64,000 bases of DNA from Bacillota bacterium (GTDB lineage: Bacteria > Bacillota > Clostridia > Lachnospirales > Lachnospiraceae), in the NCBI GenBank assembly GCA_023414875.1, contig JAEZMV010000021.1, positions 186,001 through 250,000 on the forward strand. The letters are read 5' to 3'. The notes under the pieces are model-generated. The model saw only the letters and a list, made by a program, of their open reading frames with translations. It ran no database searches and was not told the DNA's origin. Shown in pieces: positions 16,438 through 25,798 of this stretch (the stretch's first letter is position 1; every line of letters starts with the position of its first letter). Both the position numbers and the translations under genes were made by a program.

Positions 16438-18414
16438 TTATATAGCAATTTTTGCTTTTTTCTCTTCCCTATAGAATGCCAAAACTATCATAGCTAACAG
16501 CGAAGCTATAGCAACGGTAGAATATACCTGCTTAAATCCATTATTTAAAGTAGTTTGAAATTCTTTTTCAATTACATCACTTTTCTGTTCAATTTCTGTT
16601 AAATAATCTGTGTTTGCAGTATCAAATGCACCCGGAAGAGCTTCTTTTACGGCATTCATTTTATCTACAGTACCTGTCATTTGCAGCACTGCATTATTCA
16701 TCCCATCAATTTTATCCTGCGATCCAGGAGCCACAGACATTGCAGTGATTGCTTCTGACAATTCTGTTATATAATCGTTGATACCATTTATCCCAGAATC
16801 AATACCATTGGTTATATTACTTTCTATTTGTAAAAACATATAATCGGTCATTGCTTTGGTGCTATCCGTTATGGTTGTAACATCGGCTGATTTCAACATT
16901 TCTAAAATCTCAGCAGGTAACTGGAAATTACCGCTGTTACTGGACATATCAAATTTGATGGTTTCCATTGATGTTAAATCCGGCATGTCAATTCCCTTCA
17001 GCTTATCTGCCATAGAAGGGTCCTCTTTTAACTGATTGAACTCCTCTGTAAGCTCCTGTGCATATGGAAGTGGCGGAACAGATATTTCATTTGGAAGAAG
17101 CTTCATAACATTGCCCTGCACTGACATCCCGGCATGTGATATAAAACCGATCATGATTGCTGGAGCAATGGCAGTTCCGATGGAGCGAACTAATGAAACC
17201 GTTGCCAGAGCTGAGTTTGATTCCTGAGCTTTGGTATTATCAAGCATCATATAATTAATCGGAGTTCCCATCGTGAAGCCAATTCCTATACCAAGCAGAA
17301 CTAAACATATTACTACAGCAAATAAACTCGGATGTTCAGCCGCATAAAACACAAGAAATACGGAGCCTGCAATCGAAGCAATAAAGCCAGTGCCAAGTAC
17401 AACCTTAGCTCCAAATTTGTCAATCAGCTTACCTGAAAACGGAGCACCTATTCCTGCAAATAGTCCCAATATGATGACGAAATATCCGCCACTTCCGGAG
17501 GCTATTTTAATAGAATTTTCTGCGAACTGAGGAACAAAAATCATACCCATAATAATTATTCCGGTAATAAAGGATATAAAAAGTGTAATTACAATCTTAA
17601 TATTTTTAAAATATGAAATATTAATAACCGGATCTTCTGCTTTCTTTTCGATCACTATAAAAATTGGAAGTAAAACGATAAATACAATTAAATACGGATA
17701 AACCGATGTACTCATAAAGGTTTCTGCAAAATTAAAGTAATCAATATTCTTAAGTCCATATAGAATTGAAAGTACCATTAGTGTCAATGTTGTAATTCCA
17801 AACAGATCGATCTTTTTCACAGATTTCTCTTTTGTATTTGGAAGGGATAGAAATCCTGCTATCAGGATAAATAAGGTAATCGGTACATTGATATAAAATA
17901 TATACTGCCAGTTATTTTGTCCGAATATATCGATTATGGCACTACCTGCCGATGCCCCAAAAATGTTAGCCAGGCCATAAACACCACCTACCATACCAAG
18001 TGCAAGACCTCTTTTCTCTTTCGGGAAGGTAGTACCAAATTCAGCAGTAGCAATCGGAAGAATACCACCGCCACCAATAGCCTGAACAACTCTTGCCATA
18101 AGTAATACGGTAAAGCTACCGAAGTTTTGTGATAAGCCGCAAAATAAAGAACCAATACCAAACAAAAGAATACTGATCAGATAAATATATTTCCTGCCAT
18201 ACTTATCCGCCAGCTTACCCATAATAGGAATACTTGCAGCGTAGGCAAGCGTATATATAGTAATCATCCATATTCCTGTATTTTCATTTACCATCAAATC
18301 ATGTTGGATGATTGTTCTTGCAGGTGTTACGATTCCTGTATCAATAGCACCCATAAAAATACCTAACAGATATACAACCATGATTAATCCAAAATTCATT
18401 TTTTTGTTTCTCAT
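16438..18414 (-). CDS. DHA2-family MFS multidrug efflux transporter with large extracellular insert
   Basis: 658 residues, clearly longer than usual 14-helix EmrB/QacA pumps (about 470-520). Motif A GKLADKYGRKYIYL (about 66-79), motif C-like GGIYGLAN region VGGVYGLANIFGASAGSAI and GAIDTGIVTPA at the first helix mark the family. The excess lies between the last two helices: about 190 residues of helical, membrane-free sequence (PYAQELTEEFNQLKEDPSMAD ... KSDVIEKEFQTT) before the final helix STVAIASLLAMIVLAFY. Proton-driven drug export across the inner membrane is expected. It follows a MarR gene by 25 bases and is probably repressed by it. Confidence 0.88.
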   Translation of the reverse strand: MRNKKMNFGLIMVVYLLGIFMGAIDTGIVTPARTIIQHDLMVNENTGIWMITIYTLAYAASIPIMGKLADKYGRKYIYLISILLFGIGSLFCGLSQNFGSFTVLLMARVVQAIGGGGILPIATAEFGTTFPKEKRGLALGMVGGVYGLANIFGASAGSAIIDIFGQNNWQYIFYINVPITLFILIAGFLSLPNTKEKSVKKIDLFGITTLTLMVLSILYGLKNIDYFNFAETFMSTSVYPYLIVFIVLLPIFIVIEKKAEDPVINISYFKNIKIVITLFISFITGIIIMGMIFVPQFAENSIKIASGSGGYFVIILGLFAGIGAPFSGKLIDKFGAKVVLGTGFIASIAGSVFLVFYAAEHPSLFAVVICLVLLGIGIGFTMGTPINYMMLDNTKAQESNSALATVSLVRSIGTAIAPAIMIGFISHAGMSVQGNVMKLLPNEISVPPLPYAQELTEEFNQLKEDPSMADKLKGIDMPDLTSMETIKFDMSSNSGNFQLPAEILEMLKSADVTTITDSTKAMTDYMFLQIESNITNGIDSGINGINDYITELSEAITAMSVAPGSQDKIDGMNNAVLQMTGTVDKMNAVKEALPGAFDTANTDYLTEIEQKSDVIEKEFQTTLNNGFKQVYSTVAIASLLAMIVLAFYREEKKAKIAI

Positions 18415-18439
18415 CTTTGAAGCATCCTCCTTTTAGTCT

Positions 18440-18850
18440 CTAATCCAAATAATTCGCAACATTCTCAACCATTTTCCCTGTCAGTCTTTTAACTGATGCA
18501 ATATCTTCCTTGCTCATTCCTTCGTATAGAATTTCATTCCATTCCTTTAATACGGCACGCATATTATTAAGAATATCTGTACCCTTTTGTGTTATTGAAA
18601 TAATATTCTCTCTCTTGTTATTTGGGTTCTGCTTTCTCATTATAAAGCCCTTTCGTTCAAGCTTATTTAATGTTTTGGCCACCATACCTTTATCAATTAT
18701 GAAGGTTTTTGAAATTGTATCCTGATTAACATTTTCATTTGCTGATAAATACATAACGATAATCTGTTCTCCAAAAGTCAAATCAAATTCTTTTAACTTT
18801 CTTTCTGTGAAAGTACGGCAATAACGCACTATAATCGACATATTATCCAT
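18440..18850 (-). CDS. MarR-family repressor of the efflux pump operon
   Basis: 136 residues. Winged helix: LTFGEQIIVMYLSANENVNQDTISKTFIIDKGMVAKTLNKLERKGFIMRKQNPNNKRENIISITQKGTDIL. RBS AAAGGAGG, 6 bases. Same strand and 25 bases upstream of the MFS gene, the classic regulator-pump pair; probably senses the pump substrate. Confidence 0.9.
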   Translation of the reverse strand: MDNMSIIVRYCRTFTERKLKEFDLTFGEQIIVMYLSANENVNQDTISKTFIIDKGMVAKTLNKLERKGFIMRKQNPNNKRENIISITQKGTDILNNMRAVLKEWNEILYEGMSKEDIASVKRLTGKMVENVANYLD

Positions 18851-18903
18851 ATATTTCCTCCTTTGAAATTATCTATCAATTGTAATGGTTGTCTCTTTCA
18901 ACT

Positions 18904-18918
18904 GTTGTCAAACACAAC
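18904..18918. promoter_or_regulatory. Candidate MarR operator
   Basis: Inverted repeat GTTGT-CAAAC-ACAAC about 55 bases upstream of the MarR start, with further TTGT/ACAA half sites on both sides (18888-18926), overlapping a possible TTGACA -35 on the minus strand. Size and position fit autoregulation. Confidence 0.45.
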
Positions 18919-19101
18919 TATTGTTTAAGAACTATCATAAAATATAATTATAATTAATGCAATATTTATTTTTCATAACGTTTCTAGAAAAATCGCCATG
19001 ATATTTGTACGAAAACTTTAATTACTTGAAGCAATTCCTGTTTTATTTTGTCGAAAGTGTTGTATAATAGGAATATAATAATTATTTGGGTGGAGAAAAC
19101 T

Positions 19102-19494
19102 ATGGATAAAAACGAGATATTAAACTCATTAAAAGAAATGTTTGATAATGATTCGAAAAATAATGAAATGGATTACACAATCGAAAGCAGACAAATTGAT
19201 AAGAATAATTATTTAACACTGGTTACAAAGGATAAAGAAGATTTTATTGTAACCGACCCGGATTATGAGGCTTTCATAAATCTTTTAAAATACCATAATA
19301 CTAAGAATCTGAATTATACAGCTGCAAAGTTAAATGAAAATAAGGTAAAAATTTTTACGGAGTTCTCCGCTGAAGAACGGGAAAAACTGCTTAATAGTAT
19401 GAAAGACTGTTATACAAGATTGTCAAACTCCAATACCAAAAACTTACCCTTTGTTGAATTAATGATAGTAGACTGGGTAAATAAACTCTTTTAA
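19102..19494 (+). CDS. Small hypothetical protein
   Basis: 130 residues, acidic and soluble, no signal or membrane segment. Start is the ATG 8 bases after GGTGGAG; an upstream in-frame start lacks an RBS. Sequence MDKNEILNSLKEMFDNDS...DFIVTDPDYEAFINLLKYHNTKNLNYTAAKLNENKVKIFTEFSAEEREKLLNSMKDCYTRLSN is not a family I recognise. Confidence 0.55.
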   Translation: MDKNEILNSLKEMFDNDSKNNEMDYTIESRQIDKNNYLTLVTKDKEDFIVTDPDYEAFINLLKYHNTKNLNYTAAKLNENKVKIFTEFSAEEREKLLNSMKDCYTRLSNSNTKNLPFVELMIVDWVNKLF

Positions 19495-19615
19495 ATCATG
19501 GAGGATAGCTCCACGATGATGACGCAATACTCTATGGCTTCACCTCGCATTTTAGTTGCATAACCTTTTCTTCTCTCAGTCGGTCTTATAGTCTGCCTGT
19601 GCGGAAAGAGGATAA

Positions 19616-19905
19616 ATGACAAACTACCGCAAGCATTTAACTTTAGTGATCGTATAGCAATTGAACAAGGATTGAATTCCGGTCAAAACTTTATTGAAAT
19701 ATCAGCATCCATCAGAAAAGATCCCACTACCGTATCAAAAGAAATCAGGAAACACCGTACTATCAATCAGCACACATGGAAAGCCAGGAGGCCTAACTGT
19801 ATTCATATGAAAACATGTCAGATCCAGCATATCTGCAAAAACATCACCTGTTTTAAGTACTGCAGAGATTGTAACAAATGCTACAACCTTTGTTCCAGGT
19901 ATGGA
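19616..19905 (+). pseudogene. IS30-family transposase remnant (N-terminal part, frameshifted)
   Basis: Starting at the ATG at 19616 (RBS AGAGG) the product reads MTNYRKHLT, then one base is missing near 19642, and the other frame continues FSDRIAIEQGLNSGQNF, the helix-turn-helix ASIRKDPTTVSKEIRKHR, and a cysteine-rich stretch (CIHMKTCQIQHICKNITCFKYCRDCNKCYNLC). This is the N-terminal third of an IS30 transposase. The catalytic DDE part is absent: the frame breaks off where the VanX-like gene ends on the other strand. No inverted repeats remain. Confidence 0.8.
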
Positions 19906-19907
19906 TT

Positions 19908-20585
19908 TTATTCAGTTTCACTAATTGCAATGATTTCATTCTCATCAGTTGCCGAATATAATGCATCACAATTATTTAAAAAAGCCCAATAACAATCCCC
20001 ATATGACCAGTGCCACCATTCAGTAGGATAATTTATAAAACCTACTTTTTCCATACATTGAATGAGTATTTCTCGGTTAGCTTTAGCTACATCATTAATA
20101 TAGTCAGAATACATATATGTAAGATTTTTTGGTTCAATAGGTGCATCATTAAACCCCGAACCCATATCTATTTCCTTTCCATCCTTAAGTAAAGTAATAT
20201 CTATAGCCCCACCAGTTGGGTGTCCAGCTACTTTAATTGGTGCTACATATTGGCAAGTTACTTCATAAATTTCATCATCATTTTTTAGAGGATATTGATT
20301 TTTATAATATCTAAAATAATGTTCAAAAAATCCTCTCTGCAATGATAACGGTCTATATGCTTCTTTTATTAATAACTGGTATCTGTGAGGGAGGTAATTA
20401 GTGGCTTCAATTAATTTTTTTGCAACTGATTCTCTGGCATAACAAAATAAATCTGATTTATTGCCTATTTGACTTCTTGTTTCATCAATAATGATTTTCT
20501 CGTTTTTTTGTCTTAACGATATTATTTTTTCCTTGTTATCAATACATGTTATTTTTGCAATTCTTTCATCATTTAAAAGTATCAT
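19908..20585 (-). CDS. VanX-type D-Ala-D-Ala dipeptidase (M15D)
   Basis: 225 residues. Catalytic set of the M15D metallopeptidases is complete: R78 in EAYRP, zinc ligands H122 and D129 in GHPTGGAIDIT, catalytic E189 and zinc ligand H192 in PTEWWHW. It hydrolyses D-Ala-D-Ala dipeptide. There is no signal peptide, so it is cytoplasmic. No vanH, vanA-type ligase or vanRS is nearby, so this is more likely peptidoglycan recycling than glycopeptide resistance. The RBS is weak. An IS30 remnant abuts its 3' end. Confidence 0.9.
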   Translation of the reverse strand: MILLNDERIAKITCIDNKEKIISLRQKNEKIIIDETRSQIGNKSDLFCYARESVAKKLIEATNYLPHRYQLLIKEAYRPLSLQRGFFEHYFRYYKNQYPLKNDDEIYEVTCQYVAPIKVAGHPTGGAIDITLLKDGKEIDMGSGFNDAPIEPKNLTYMYSDYINDVAKANREILIQCMEKVGFINYPTEWWHWSYGDCYWAFLNNCDALYSATDENEIIAISETE

Positions 20586-20753
20586 TGTTCTTTTTATACC
20601 TTATCTAAAGTTTATATTTAATCTCACTACATCTAATAATGTGAATCAATAATATCAATATATTTCCATATGGTCAAATCTATTTTTAAGTATTCAAATT
20701 ATGTACACTTAAACATTATAGTAACAAACAATGCTTCATTTTCTAGTTCCAAA

Positions 20754-21980
20754 CTATTCCTCTATACTAACTACCTTTCCCATAAACAGGATGGTATCCG
20801 TGACATCATCATTGATAAAGAAAACAAATGGACGGTTTGCAATAAAGTTAAGTGGCTCTGCTGCTGCATCCTTGGTCTCAACTACGGTAGCCGCTGATGC
20901 TTTGCTACCCTCTTCGTTCACTTCTATGACTGCCTTGTGAAGCACTCTGCTGATACAGACACCCTCCCGGATTCCTGTGAAGTCTGAATTGCTTCCAAAG
21001 GCTTCTTCCATACCAAGCGCAATGAGACTGTCATTTAATTCTTTAATACCATATTCCAGTTTAAACCTGGGAATTCGGAGTACAATATCCTCTCTTTTTG
21101 TTACAGTCTTTTTTATACCTGCCAATTTATCTATAGTTAAATTCTTGATTAATTCATTAATATCAACTCCTTCTTCCGGGAGAAGGAGATACATGGATAT
21201 CTTCCTATCACCATATGGAAGCCGTACTGCTTTATATTCTTCATTCCCTGTATATTCCACAGTGTTTTTTTTCCTTCGCATCATATTAACACTTTGAACT
21301 TTTCCATCAATAGTCGTGAAATCATCCTGATAAGTAAGCTTAGGATCAAACTGCTCACTCCATTCTCCCTTAAAGTAGATGGCATTGATCAGGTACATGA
21401 TAATGTCATTTGGAATTGGAGCCTTTATCATTTCATCAATCATTCCATTTGTCGATTTCTCAATCCAACCATTCATTGTATCTACTGCCTTGGGATCAGA
21501 AAAATCAAGGGTATCTACTTCAGCGTGAAAATTTGTTTTATTGGAACTGACAAACTCCTCCCGGATTTTTTCACCTTCCCCGATCCATATAGAATTAGCA
21601 ATATCCAGTATGATTTTATCATCTATCTGATTTAGATAATTCGTCAGGTTCAGGAAACTGTCGTTTACTATTGTACGATCCAGTCCCGAATACCCAAGGG
21701 TCTCTTCCATACATTCCTTTGTGGTAGTTTCCGCCCCATTATAAGTCATCGTCAGTGATTGGGATATACTAAAGGGTGAAATAAAAATACTATCAGTCGG
21801 GCTCTTTTCATTTAGCTCTTTAAAAATATTAAGGGCAAACTCTTTATTTCCATCAATAACCTCTAAATTAATCTGCTCTAAATCATAGTCATAGTTTTTT
21901 CCCTCTGAACCATTGTCACAGCCCATCAGAGTGGATATGCACGCGAATATACATATACATACCAAAAGAAATCTTTTCAT
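20754..21980 (-). CDS. Serpin-family lipoprotein (serine protease inhibitor)
   Basis: 408 residues. Lipoprotein signal ending LMGC, then a complete serpin fold: SIFISPFSISQSLTMTYNGAETTTKECM, LINAIYFKGEWSEQFDP, YKAVRLPYGDRKISMYLLLPEEG, RIPRFKLEYGIKELNDSLIALGMEEAF, and C-terminal NRPFVFFINDDVTDTILFMGKV. The reactive loop hinge EEGSKASAATVV (about 355-366) has the small residues needed for strand insertion, so it should inhibit. P1 falls near KDAA, best guess Asp or Ala. ATG at 21980 is preferred (AGAGGTGG, 5 bases). Anchored outside, it may protect the cell from host or rival proteases. Confidence 0.93.
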   Translation of the reverse strand: MKRFLLVCICIFACISTLMGCDNGSEGKNYDYDLEQINLEVIDGNKEFALNIFKELNEKSPTDSIFISPFSISQSLTMTYNGAETTTKECMEETLGYSGLDRTIVNDSFLNLTNYLNQIDDKIILDIANSIWIGEGEKIREEFVSSNKTNFHAEVDTLDFSDPKAVDTMNGWIEKSTNGMIDEMIKAPIPNDIIMYLINAIYFKGEWSEQFDPKLTYQDDFTTIDGKVQSVNMMRRKKNTVEYTGNEEYKAVRLPYGDRKISMYLLLPEEGVDINELIKNLTIDKLAGIKKTVTKREDIVLRIPRFKLEYGIKELNDSLIALGMEEAFGSNSDFTGIREGVCISRVLHKAVIEVNEEGSKASAATVVETKDAAAEPLNFIANRPFVFFINDDVTDTILFMGKVVSIEE

Positions 21981-22300
21981 CTGTTCCACCTCTTTCTCAG
22001 TTTGTAGCCTGTATTATAATTTCTACCTATGTATTTGACGATTGCATTTACCGTTTCGTTCCATATTGCAATGTATATCTATTTAGCCTTAACACTAAAC
22101 TTATATTCTTTAATATCCTCATCCCAATCATCACTGCTGCCGTTCCTATTATACTATGATTTAAGTCCAACTATTGGTCAGAGTTTATTTATGTTTTTGT
22201 CTATCCATATCTTACCATTAAAATCAACATAATTAAATACCTATTTTCTATAACATTGTAATTAGAAATACGGATATATTTTGTATATTTATTTTTATTG
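21981..22300. other. Divergent intergenic region
   Basis: Between the serpin gene and the MerR fusion gene. A 67-codon plus-strand frame (22029-22232) has no RBS and low-complexity hydrophobic content; I do not believe it is coding. The serpin promoter must lie here but is not distinct. The MerR promoter follows immediately. Confidence 0.4.
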
Positions 22301-22331
22301 TTGACTTTGACGTTAGGTCAAGTGATACAAT
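22301..22331 (+). promoter_or_regulatory. MerR-type promoter with 19-bp spacer and operator dyad
   Basis: TTGACT (22301-22306), 19 bases, TACAAT (22326-22331). A spacer of 19 is the hallmark of promoters that a MerR protein activates by twisting the DNA. The spacer contains the dyad TTGAC-GTTAG-GTCAA. It drives the MerR fusion gene, so autoregulation is likely. Confidence 0.7.
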
Positions 22332-22363
22332 AAGATTATCAAAAATGAATTGTAGGTTTATTT

Positions 22364-24949
22364 ATGAGTTTGATTAAAATAACGGATTTGACAAACCAGT
22401 TCGGCATATCATCACGTAGTCTGCGTTATTACGAGCAAATAGGCTTGATTCAAAGCGTTCGCCCAGAATTTGAAAAATATCGATTCTTTGACGATGAAAA
22501 TATTGAACGACTTAAGCAAATCTTGGTGCTTCGCAAAATGCAGATTTCAATAAAGGACATTATTCGTATTTATGAAAGTGAAGATATGAGTGTTATTGTT
22601 GAAGTATTCGTTGGTCGTATGACCGTTATTGATAAAGAAGTGAATGTGCTTTCAGAGATGAAACGAGTTACAAATGAATTCTTGCAGACTATGATAAAAA
22701 ATGGTATCAAAAAGATTTCCGCGTTACCGCTTCTTTATGAAGAAATGGACAAGCAGCTTGAAGTAATGGAAGATCATACGCCGATAACCTATGCTGAATT
22801 ATCCGAGGTTTCAAGAAACGCTGAAAAGCCGCTTGATATACGGGTTGTCAGTTTGCCGTCCATGAGAGTTTTATCGTCGTATCTAAAAGATGATGAGAAT
22901 AAGAAATCGGACACAGACTCATGGTATAAATGGATTGAGGCAAATAAATTTCCAAACAAAGTATTAGGCAGTCACGACCATTATGACTACTACGACATGG
23001 TGACCAATGATCTCGTCTGCTTAAGGAAGATACCAGAGGATTTTCAGAACAGCAGCCTCTTTATTGATTTTGAGTTTAAGGGTAGTCTGTTTGCCGTACT
23101 CGGCACATATTTCGGCGATGATATGGGCAAAGCATATGACGATTTAAAGTATTATATCGAGAATAAGCTTGACGCTTATATGCTTGATTATCCGTATATA
23201 AACACATCGCATATCGACTGCATGGGCGAAGAAATGCTGTCGCCTTTTAATGACAAAGGCAGATATGACATTTATATGCCTATTAAACGGCGGTCTTTAG
23301 TAGATACACATTTTGGCCAGCCAGAAATAATCGAAAATATAATGCTTGCCGACATTGAAAAAGTCAGTCCGATTATACAGAAAAATGAAATTGATTTGCA
23401 TTCCATGAATCCTGTTGACTGCGATATTGAGGATCGTGATGTCTTTAGTTTTTTAGGATATATCTACAATTCCGGACTTGTCACAGAGCAAAAATATTTA
23501 CTGCCGCTACGCGTAGACTTTTCTGTAAAATTGGGTGGAGCAAACGTGTATCTTGATTATGGCAACGGCGATGGCCAAAATGCCAGTGTTATTTTACGGT
23601 ATGGGGATTGGTGGAATAATGGTCATTATGGAGTTGATCTCAATATCCATGATCCTATCGTAAGAACAAGATACAGTAACAGATTGAAAGCCAACATAAA
23701 TGATGATGAGTTCACTAAGATAACTTGGATTATCGGTGAAAGCTATTTTGGGCTCATTATCAATAATGAAATTGCTTATTGTGCAGAGAATTGCCCCTAC
23801 ATGACCTTTGACTTTTCAACGCTTGAGCCGAAGCCAATAAAAATAGGCTCTAATAACGGGCGTGTTTTTATTCAAATAATGGATTTGAGTATTTCAGCTC
23901 TAAAATATAGTAAGATAAAGCAAATTAAAAAAGGAGCGACAGCAAAAATGCAAAGGCAAAGCAATAATGTTATCCCAGAGCTACACAATCTTGTTACATT
24001 GCATTATGGCCAAAATTATCCGTTTAATGGATGTATGCAATTTATCATGGAGAAAATCGGGAGGTATGATTTAGCCGACTACTGGTTGTTTGCAGGTATA
24101 TCCGGGGATAGTTTTACATTCTGCTACGGCAATAACGGTGAATATAACGACTGTCTTTCCGTTGTCACTGGCGGTCCTGCGTTTATAAACGATATTTTTG
24201 AATCAATCGGCTATGAACACACTTATATTACAAAAGATCAGATCAATTCAAATAAAGAACTTTTCATAGGAACAGTCATGAATTACATTGACAAAGGAAC
24301 ACCGGTATTAGTTCGTTTTGCCGCTGGTAGACACGGTAATTATCAGGTGATTTGCGGCTATGAAGATAACGGAAAAACGCTGCTGTTCCTTGACGGAGAC
24401 GCTACTATGCCGGCAAAACTGGATACTACACAAGAGATAAAGGATGACTGGATTTTTATTGGAAGCATGAAAAAAGACATTGATATTGCAAAGCTCTTCC
24501 GAGAGTCCGTGCTGCGTATTCCACAGTGGCTCACTATGCCCGAAAATGAAGCAGGGGTGTCATTCGGCGCAGAAGGATATAATAAATGGGCTGATGATAT
24601 TGAGAACGGACGTTATAATTCCTTAACCGGTGAGACTTTTAACGGTTGGAGAGATTATACCGTTTATGTCTGTAATCTCGCCACAAACTGCGGAGGAAGC
24701 CATCATTTCTTAGAAAAAGCATATGAGTTAAATCCTGATCTTGTTTATATTCCAGAAATTATCCAAGCTTATTATCACGCTGGAAGTAATCAACCGGGTG
24801 AGTTGTGGTATGATCTTGAAAATCTCGGCGCCGGATTTAACGTTACGCTTGAAATATTACAGGATAAAGAAAAACGCAAAGCAATCTCCGTTAAAGTGCG
24901 TGAAATTGGTGCCTGTATGGAAAAGATAATTCAGATTATTAAAGGATAA
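22364..24949 (+). CDS. MerR regulator fused to GyrI-like, lectin-like and papain-like (BtrH-type) domains
   Basis: 861 residues, far longer than a normal MerR protein. Residues 1-75 are the MerR helix-turn-helix (ITDLTNQFGISSRSLRYYEQIGLIQSVRPEFEKYRFF), 76-130 the dimer coiled coil, about 150-320 a GyrI-like ligand domain (VVSLPSMRVLSSYL... GRYDIYMPIKR). About 360-520 reads as a concanavalin-like beta sandwich (FTKITWIIGESYFGLIINNEIAYC). About 545-861 resembles the BtrH/C39-like papain fold, with Cys in YPFNGCMQF and GNYQVICGYED where a His is normally expected, suggesting a binding rather than cleaving domain. No signal peptide. Ligand unknown. Confidence 0.75.
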   Translation: MSLIKITDLTNQFGISSRSLRYYEQIGLIQSVRPEFEKYRFFDDENIERLKQILVLRKMQISIKDIIRIYESEDMSVIVEVFVGRMTVIDKEVNVLSEMKRVTNEFLQTMIKNGIKKISALPLLYEEMDKQLEVMEDHTPITYAELSEVSRNAEKPLDIRVVSLPSMRVLSSYLKDDENKKSDTDSWYKWIEANKFPNKVLGSHDHYDYYDMVTNDLVCLRKIPEDFQNSSLFIDFEFKGSLFAVLGTYFGDDMGKAYDDLKYYIENKLDAYMLDYPYINTSHIDCMGEEMLSPFNDKGRYDIYMPIKRRSLVDTHFGQPEIIENIMLADIEKVSPIIQKNEIDLHSMNPVDCDIEDRDVFSFLGYIYNSGLVTEQKYLLPLRVDFSVKLGGANVYLDYGNGDGQNASVILRYGDWWNNGHYGVDLNIHDPIVRTRYSNRLKANINDDEFTKITWIIGESYFGLIINNEIAYCAENCPYMTFDFSTLEPKPIKIGSNNGRVFIQIMDLSISALKYSKIKQIKKGATAKMQRQSNNVIPELHNLVTLHYGQNYPFNGCMQFIMEKIGRYDLADYWLFAGISGDSFTFCYGNNGEYNDCLSVVTGGPAFINDIFESIGYEHTYITKDQINSNKELFIGTVMNYIDKGTPVLVRFAAGRHGNYQVICGYEDNGKTLLFLDGDATMPAKLDTTQEIKDDWIFIGSMKKDIDIAKLFRESVLRIPQWLTMPENEAGVSFGAEGYNKWADDIENGRYNSLTGETFNGWRDYTVYVCNLATNCGGSHHFLEKAYELNPDLVYIPEIIQAYYHAGSNQPGELWYDLENLGAGFNVTLEILQDKEKRKAISVKVREIGACMEKIIQIIKG

Positions 24950-24963
24950 ATAAAAAAGAAAAT

Positions 24964-24992
24964 AGGAGATACCTTAATTTAAAGTATCTCCT
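24964..24992. terminator. Terminator between MerR-fusion and HD genes
   Basis: Stem AGGAGATA/TATCTCCT with AT-rich inner pairing, 15 bases after the MerR-fusion stop. The T-run (ATTTTCTTTTTTATT) is on the minus side, so it suits the convergent HD gene as well. Confidence 0.6.
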
Positions 24993-25120
24993 ACAATATG
25001 TTACATTTTTACTCTGAATTATTTTATAAGTACAAAGCCAGTAATCCGTAAGAGTATAACAAATTGTATTATACCTCATCATGAAACTGAAAGTTGTCTA
25101 CATGATTCAAAACGAGAAAA

Positions 25121-25798
25121 CTATCGCAATATCTTTCTTAATTCATCTTTTCCATTTACATATGAAGATTTTACCTCTTCATATAAACTATTATAAAATG
25201 CAACTGCAGAGTCTTGTCTTTCTTTTGCAATCACTTTTGCCTCCGCTGTATAAAAATTTGAATACACCTTTTCCAATTTATATTTATATTCTTGAAAAAA
25301 AGAAGGAGTTATATCATTCTCACCACTTGAAATAGAACCATCTGGCAAGAGAGAATATATTGGTTCCGAAACAATACCTTTATAAATTAGTGTACGAGCT
25401 ATACCCATTGTACCCGTTGCATCTAGTTTGTCAGCATCAAATAAAATCTTTGCCTCTAAACTTTCTGGCAAATTATTTTTTCTATATCTATGAGTTTTAA
25501 TGCAATGTTTTACTTTTTCGGCATATTGGCTTTCATAACCATTACTTACTAAAAAAGAATATGCTTTTTCACTACCGACTATTGCATGACACAATTCAGA
25601 ATTTACAAATTGTTCTTTTCTTCCAATATCATGTAATAAACATGCACAAATTAAAACATCGTAATCAACATTTTTTTCTTTTTTTACAATACGCAATGCA
25701 TTATATAATACACGATATATATGTTCTTTATCGTGTGCACTATCTTCCATGCATGAAATCATATATGTTTCAAGTAATGAATATGTACTTTTATCCAT
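25121..25798 (-). CDS. HD-domain phosphohydrolase (YedJ-like)
   Basis: 225 residues. The metal-binding HD motifs are present: H in SAHDKEHIYRVL (about 22-33), HD in CLLHDIGRKEQF (about 53-64), H in THRYR and D in LFDADKLDATG (about 118-128). The spacing fits the YedJ/YqeK-like HD group that hydrolyses phosphate esters or nucleotides; substrate not deducible. RBS GGAGG, 4 bases. Stands alone on the minus strand. Confidence 0.85.
   Translation of the reverse strand: MDKSTYSLLETYMISCMEDSAHDKEHIYRVLYNALRIVKKEKNVDYDVLICACLLHDIGRKEQFVNSELCHAIVGSEKAYSFLVSNGYESQYAEKVKHCIKTHRYRKNNLPESLEAKILFDADKLDATGTMGIARTLIYKGIVSEPIYSLLPDGSISSGENDITPSFFQEYKYKLEKVYSNFYTAEAKVIAKERQDSAVAFYNSLYEEVKSSYVNGKDELRKILR

Noticed and set aside
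19908..20585. Vancomycin-resistance cluster (VanX here, VanW at 50005)
   Set aside because: No VanH, D-Ala-D-Lac ligase or VanRS; VanX-like and VanW-like proteins are common in Clostridia without resistance.
22029..22232. 67-codon plus-strand frame between serpin and MerR fusion genes
   Set aside because: No RBS, low-complexity hydrophobic content, in an AT-rich promoter region.
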